Part shown: one piece after another, positions 13,998 to 14,879 of the stretch
Layout of the letters: each line of letters opens with the position of its first letter
Numbering within the stretch: position 1 is the stretch's first letter
From: Spirochaetia bacterium UBA5368
Lineage (GTDB): Bacteria; Spirochaetota; UBA4802; UBA5368
Direction: 5' to 3'
DNA length: 14,879 bases
Assembly (NCBI GenBank): GCA_002407865.1
Contig: DHPI01000007.1
Location: forward strand, 47,971 to 62,849
Notes under the pieces: model-generated
The model's input: the letters and a program-made list of their open reading frames with translations, nothing else
What the model was told of the DNA's origin: nothing
Databases searched by the model: none
Program-made: the position numbers and the translations under genes

Positions 13998-14785
13998 CGC
14001 GCCACCCTCTGCATCGATTCGACGTGTTCTTTGTTCAGCAAATATATGCAGTCGAACAGGCGCTCCTTGAACGTACCGGGCCCCCCCGACCGCTCGACGG
14101 CAAGCTCGGCCGCCACCTCGAAACAACACAGCCCCGCCGCGGCCGCCGACGGGATGTCGCCGGGCGCCACTGCGGCAAATGTCCCGATTACCGACGCGGC
14201 CATGCATCCCGTCCCCACGACGCGGGACATCATGTCGTGCCCGTTGCCGACGATAAAGCTTTGTCCATCGCCAGCAACGATATCCTCTTTGCCGGTTATC
14301 ACCACCGTGCAGTTTCGCTCGCGCGCAAGTGAAACCGCCATCTCGCGCAGATCGGTGTCAACCTCGCACGCGTCGACGCCGCGCGTCCGCACCCGTTCGC
14401 CCGCGATGCGCGCGACCTCGGAGGCGTTACCCTTGATTACATCGATCCTCGTTTCACCGATGAGCTCAAAGCTTGTATCGTCCCTGAACGCCGTCGCGCC
14501 GGCGCCGCACACATCCAGCACCACGGGAATTCCTTTTTTGTTCGCGGCCCGCGCCGCCAGCTTCATGCTTGCGATAAATTCCGTTGTGAGCGTACCGATG
14601 TTCAGCACAAGCGCGGACGCAAGCGACGCCATATCCGCAACCTCCTCGGGCGCATGCGCCATCACAGGCGACGCCCCGAACGATTTGACGACCTGCGCAC
14701 AGTCATAGATCGTCACCCAATTTGTAAGATGATGTACGAGCGGCTGGCTTTCCCGCACGGACACGAGGTACGAATAAATATCCAT
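13994..14785 (-). CDS. thiM: Hydroxyethylthiazole kinase
   Basis: ThiM phosphorylates 4-methyl-5-(2-hydroxyethyl)thiazole, a salvage step that supplies the thiazole half for ThiE. The 263-residue length is normal. Motifs: PLVHHLTNWVT near the N-terminus (15-25), LNIGTL (61-66), DVCGAGATAFR (91-101, usually DPVGAGAT), KGNASE (118-123), ITGKED (163-168), and VVGTGC (189-194) with the catalytic Cys194. ATG 14785 was chosen over ATG 14791 because GAGG (14793-14796) is 7 bases from the former and only 1 from the latter. It is the first gene of the operon, about 70 bases after the visible end of a TPP riboswitch. thiC makes pyrimidine de novo while thiM salvages thiazole; the thiazole synthesis genes and thiD are not in the window. 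Confidence 0.97.
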   Translation of the reverse strand: MDIYSYLVSVRESQPLVHHLTNWVTIYDCAQVVKSFGASPVMAHAPEEVADMASLASALVLNIGTLTTEFIASMKLAARAANKKGIPVVLDVCGAGATAFRDDTSFELIGETRIDVIKGNASEVARIAGERVRTRGVDACEVDTDLREMAVSLARERNCTVVITGKEDIVAGDGQSFIVGNGHDMMSRVVGTGCMAASVIGTFAAVAPGDIPSAAAAGLCCFEVAAELAVERSGGPGTFKERLFDCIYLLNKEHVESMQRVAR

Positions 14786-14792
14786 AAGCATG

Positions 14793-14796
14793 CCTC
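14793..14796 (-). promoter_or_regulatory. Shine-Dalgarno of thiM
   Basis: GAGG on the minus strand sits 7 bases before ATG 14785. A CCTCC on the same strand (14833-14837) is complementary and could mask it in one leader fold. That pairing is short and inferred. Confidence 0.5.
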
Positions 14797-14853
14797 GATC
14801 ATATATGGTCAGTAAATTGATGAAAATGTCGTGGAGGAAGGATTACTGCGTCG

Positions 14854-14879
14854 GATCCCTACGCCGGCATTATCCGGAT
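14854..14879 (-). promoter_or_regulatory. TPP riboswitch (THI element), 3' part only, cut by window edge
   Basis: On the minus strand the edge reads ATCCGGATAATGCCGGCGTA and then GGGATCC. This matches the conserved 3' arm of the TPP riboswitch (CTGGATAATGCCAGCGTAGGGA), with the compensated G-C change in the CCGG/CCGG stem expected of a functional RNA. The 5' arm with its CTGAGA motif lies outside the window. It precedes thiM, thiE and thiC on the same strand, so thiamin pyrophosphate should repress the operon. After the aptamer come a weak GGAT/ATCC pairing and a pyrimidine run. I see no T-rich terminator before thiM, so translational control is more likely than attenuation. Confidence 0.88.

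Noticed and set aside
13998..14207. N-terminal extension of thiE
   Set aside because: The added 70 residues are thiM sequence read in another frame; ATG 13997 has a ribosome site and fits family length.

Overview
The window reads as chromosome from a Gram-negative (diderm) bacterium with moderately high GC coding DNA. It encodes a signal-peptide-bearing outer-membrane barrel, a flavodiiron-like sensor domain and a ThiC of the short anaerobe-type length. A spirochaete or deltaproteobacterial-type anaerobe or microaerophile would fit, but no marker gene fixes the taxon. I see no transposase, tRNA, rRNA, CRISPR array or phage gene.

Layout. (1) Positions 1-85 hold the N-terminus of an XRE-type helix-turn-helix regulator on the minus strand, cut by the window edge. 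About 470 bases of partly AT-rich non-coding DNA follow. (2) Positions 555-3699 (+) form a tight four-gene operon: an extended SDR (3-beta-HSD/epimerase-like), a classical SDR carrying the sequence signature of 3-ketodihydrosphingosine reductase, a second classical SDR with an NAD-type pocket, and a small four-helix membrane protein. This looks like a lipid-modifying reductase set, possibly for sphingoid bases. (3) An M28-type metallopeptidase with membrane helices inserted into its catalytic domain (3732-5003, -) converges on that operon. (4) Across a 347-base divergent intergenic region, which carries a TetR-like palindrome, lies an exported TPR plus beta-barrel protein (5351-6784, +).

(5) Convergent with the barrel gene is a two-gene minus-strand operon. 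The first gene (11672-9639) is a sensor made of a flavodiiron-like domain, a degenerate GGDEF domain and a receiver domain whose phospho-acceptor Asp is Glu. The next gene starts at the base after its stop codon: a 948-residue membrane protein with HEAT-like repeats and a processive family-2 glycosyltransferase (9638-6792). With the barrel, these three genes look like an oxygen- or redox-tuned exopolysaccharide synthesis and export locus. (6) A possible 42-residue membrane protein lies at 11934-12062 (+). (7) The right end is a thiamin operon transcribed leftward, thiM-thiE-thiC, with 4-base ATGA overlaps. The 3' part of a TPP riboswitch lies just upstream at the window edge.

The least ordinary items are the sensor/glycosyltransferase/barrel locus, where both the GGDEF and receiver domains have lost key residues, and the oxidoreductase operon with the KDSR signature. 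Functions are read from motifs; no database search was possible.
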